DNA from: Dehalococcoidia bacterium
GTDB taxonomy: Bacteria; Chloroflexota; Dehalococcoidia; Dehalococcoidales; RBG-16-60-22
Direction of reading: 5' to 3'
Assembly: GCA_013202615.1 (NCBI GenBank)
Contig: JABMRL010000275.1
Span: forward strand, 1-5,352
DNA: 5,352 nt
A program made the translations under genes and the position numbers. The notes below the pieces were generated by a model that saw nothing but the letters and a program-made list of their open reading frames with translations, was not told where the DNA came from and did not search any database. Positions within the stretch are counted from its first letter, which is position 1. Each line of letters begins with the position of its first letter. Positions 4,787 to 5,352 of the stretch are shown in pieces.

Positions 4787-5352
4787 ATGATTTCTGCACA
4801 GTTTCAGACGGTAGGCCGGGACTTATTTGCCCGGGGGCTCGTTTCCTCTAACAGCGGCAACTTGAGCATCAGGCTGGGGGACCAGGTAATGATTACCCGA
4901 CGTGGCTGTATGCTCAACTGCCTGAGTGAAAATGACCTGATTGAGACCGGCGTTAGCAAGAACACCAGAACCACGCCGTTAGCCTCAACCGATTTGGCCA
5001 TCCACCGTGCTATCTATCGCGAGACACAGGCTCTGGCTGTCGTCCATGCCCATCCGCCTCACGCCGTTGCGCTCTCGCTGAAGGAAAAGGAAATTATGCC
5101 CGGTGTGGAGGACTCCTCCCTGATAGGAACAGTCCCGGTGGTGGGCTGGAGCGAGGAACTGGAAAAAGAATGCCTGGATGATATTGTCGCCCGGGCGTTG
5201 CAGCAACACCACATAATTATGGTGCACAATCACGGCAGCTTTGCTATCGGGCAGTGGCTTGAGGAGGCCTACAACCTCACTACGGCTCTGGAGCACAGCA
5301 GCCAGGTTCTCTGCCTGACGAAATCTTTTCAGATCGGCCCGGTCAGGGATTA
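4787..5352 (+). CDS. class II aldolase/adducin family protein, 3' end cut by window
   Basis: The frame is open from ATG 4787 to the window end (188 complete codons, family members are usually about 190-230). An in-frame TGA at 4775 rules out an earlier start. Family marks are SSNSGNLSIR (20-29, the phosphate-binding GN-S loop), ITRRG (36-40), the zinc-site HAHPPHAVALS with His87 and His89, the third zinc His149 in VHNHGSFAIG, and the C-terminal helix LEEAYNLTTALEHSSQVLCL. Characterised relatives are zinc aldolases such as L-fuculose-1-phosphate and L-ribulose-5-phosphate (epimerase) enzymes, along with decarboxylases and dehydratases, so the substrate cannot be named. The position of the catalytic Glu of fuculose aldolase (4 residues before the His of AIH) is Asp69 here. 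The ribosome-binding site is weak (GAAAG, 4776-4780). It lies 152 bases after lexA in the same direction with candidate promoters of its own, and no LexA box was seen before it. Confidence 0.88.
   Translation, partial: MISAQFQTVGRDLFARGLVSSNSGNLSIRLGDQVMITRRGCMLNCLSENDLIETGVSKNTRTTPLASTDLAIHRAIYRETQALAVVHAHPPHAVALSLKEKEIMPGVEDSSLIGTVPVVGWSEELEKECLDDIVARALQQHHIIMVHNHGSFAIGQWLEEAYNLTTALEHSSQVLCLTKSFQIGPVRD

Overview
The window holds six protein-coding genes from a bacterial chromosome, two of them cut by the window edges. No RNA gene, CRISPR array, insertion sequence or intact prophage gene was found. The source looks like an anaerobic, moderately GC-rich bacterium. The LexA operator is of the GAAC-N4-GTTC class seen in Gram-positive bacteria and their relatives, and PurF is the oxygen-sensitive [4Fe-4S] type. 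Together with the general look of the proteins this makes Chloroflexota (Dehalococcoidia-like) my best guess. That is an inference, not a demonstrated assignment.

Left block, plus strand (1-2955): the 3' part of tlyA (rRNA 2'-O-methyltransferase) overlaps by one base with a serine alpha/beta-hydrolase gene. After 38 bases comes purF (first enzyme of de novo purine synthesis). The first two genes are probably translationally coupled. purF has its own near-consensus promoter whose -10 box runs into the annotated TTG start codon, so its true translation start is open.

Middle (2956-3971): a single minus-strand gene (3005-3538) encodes a small polytopic membrane protein of the COG2426 / Sm_multidrug_ex family. 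It converges on purF and diverges from lexA. The 433-base divergent intergenic region is AT-rich and unusually full of symmetric elements. These are an 8+8 inverted repeat over the -10 box of the membrane-protein gene, a short hairpin, three TGCTAAC repeats, a pair of TGGTACCA palindromes one helical turn apart, and a perfect 14-bp LexA box next to lexA.

Right block, plus strand (3972-5352): lexA, the SOS repressor-protease with all autocleavage residues present, is followed after about 150 bases by the 5' part of a class II aldolase/adducin-family gene that runs off the window.

Most of the window is ordinary housekeeping and stress-response content. The most interesting material is regulatory: the purF promoter/start overlap and the orphan tandem palindrome in the lexA upstream region. 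I see no convincing new multi-gene system.
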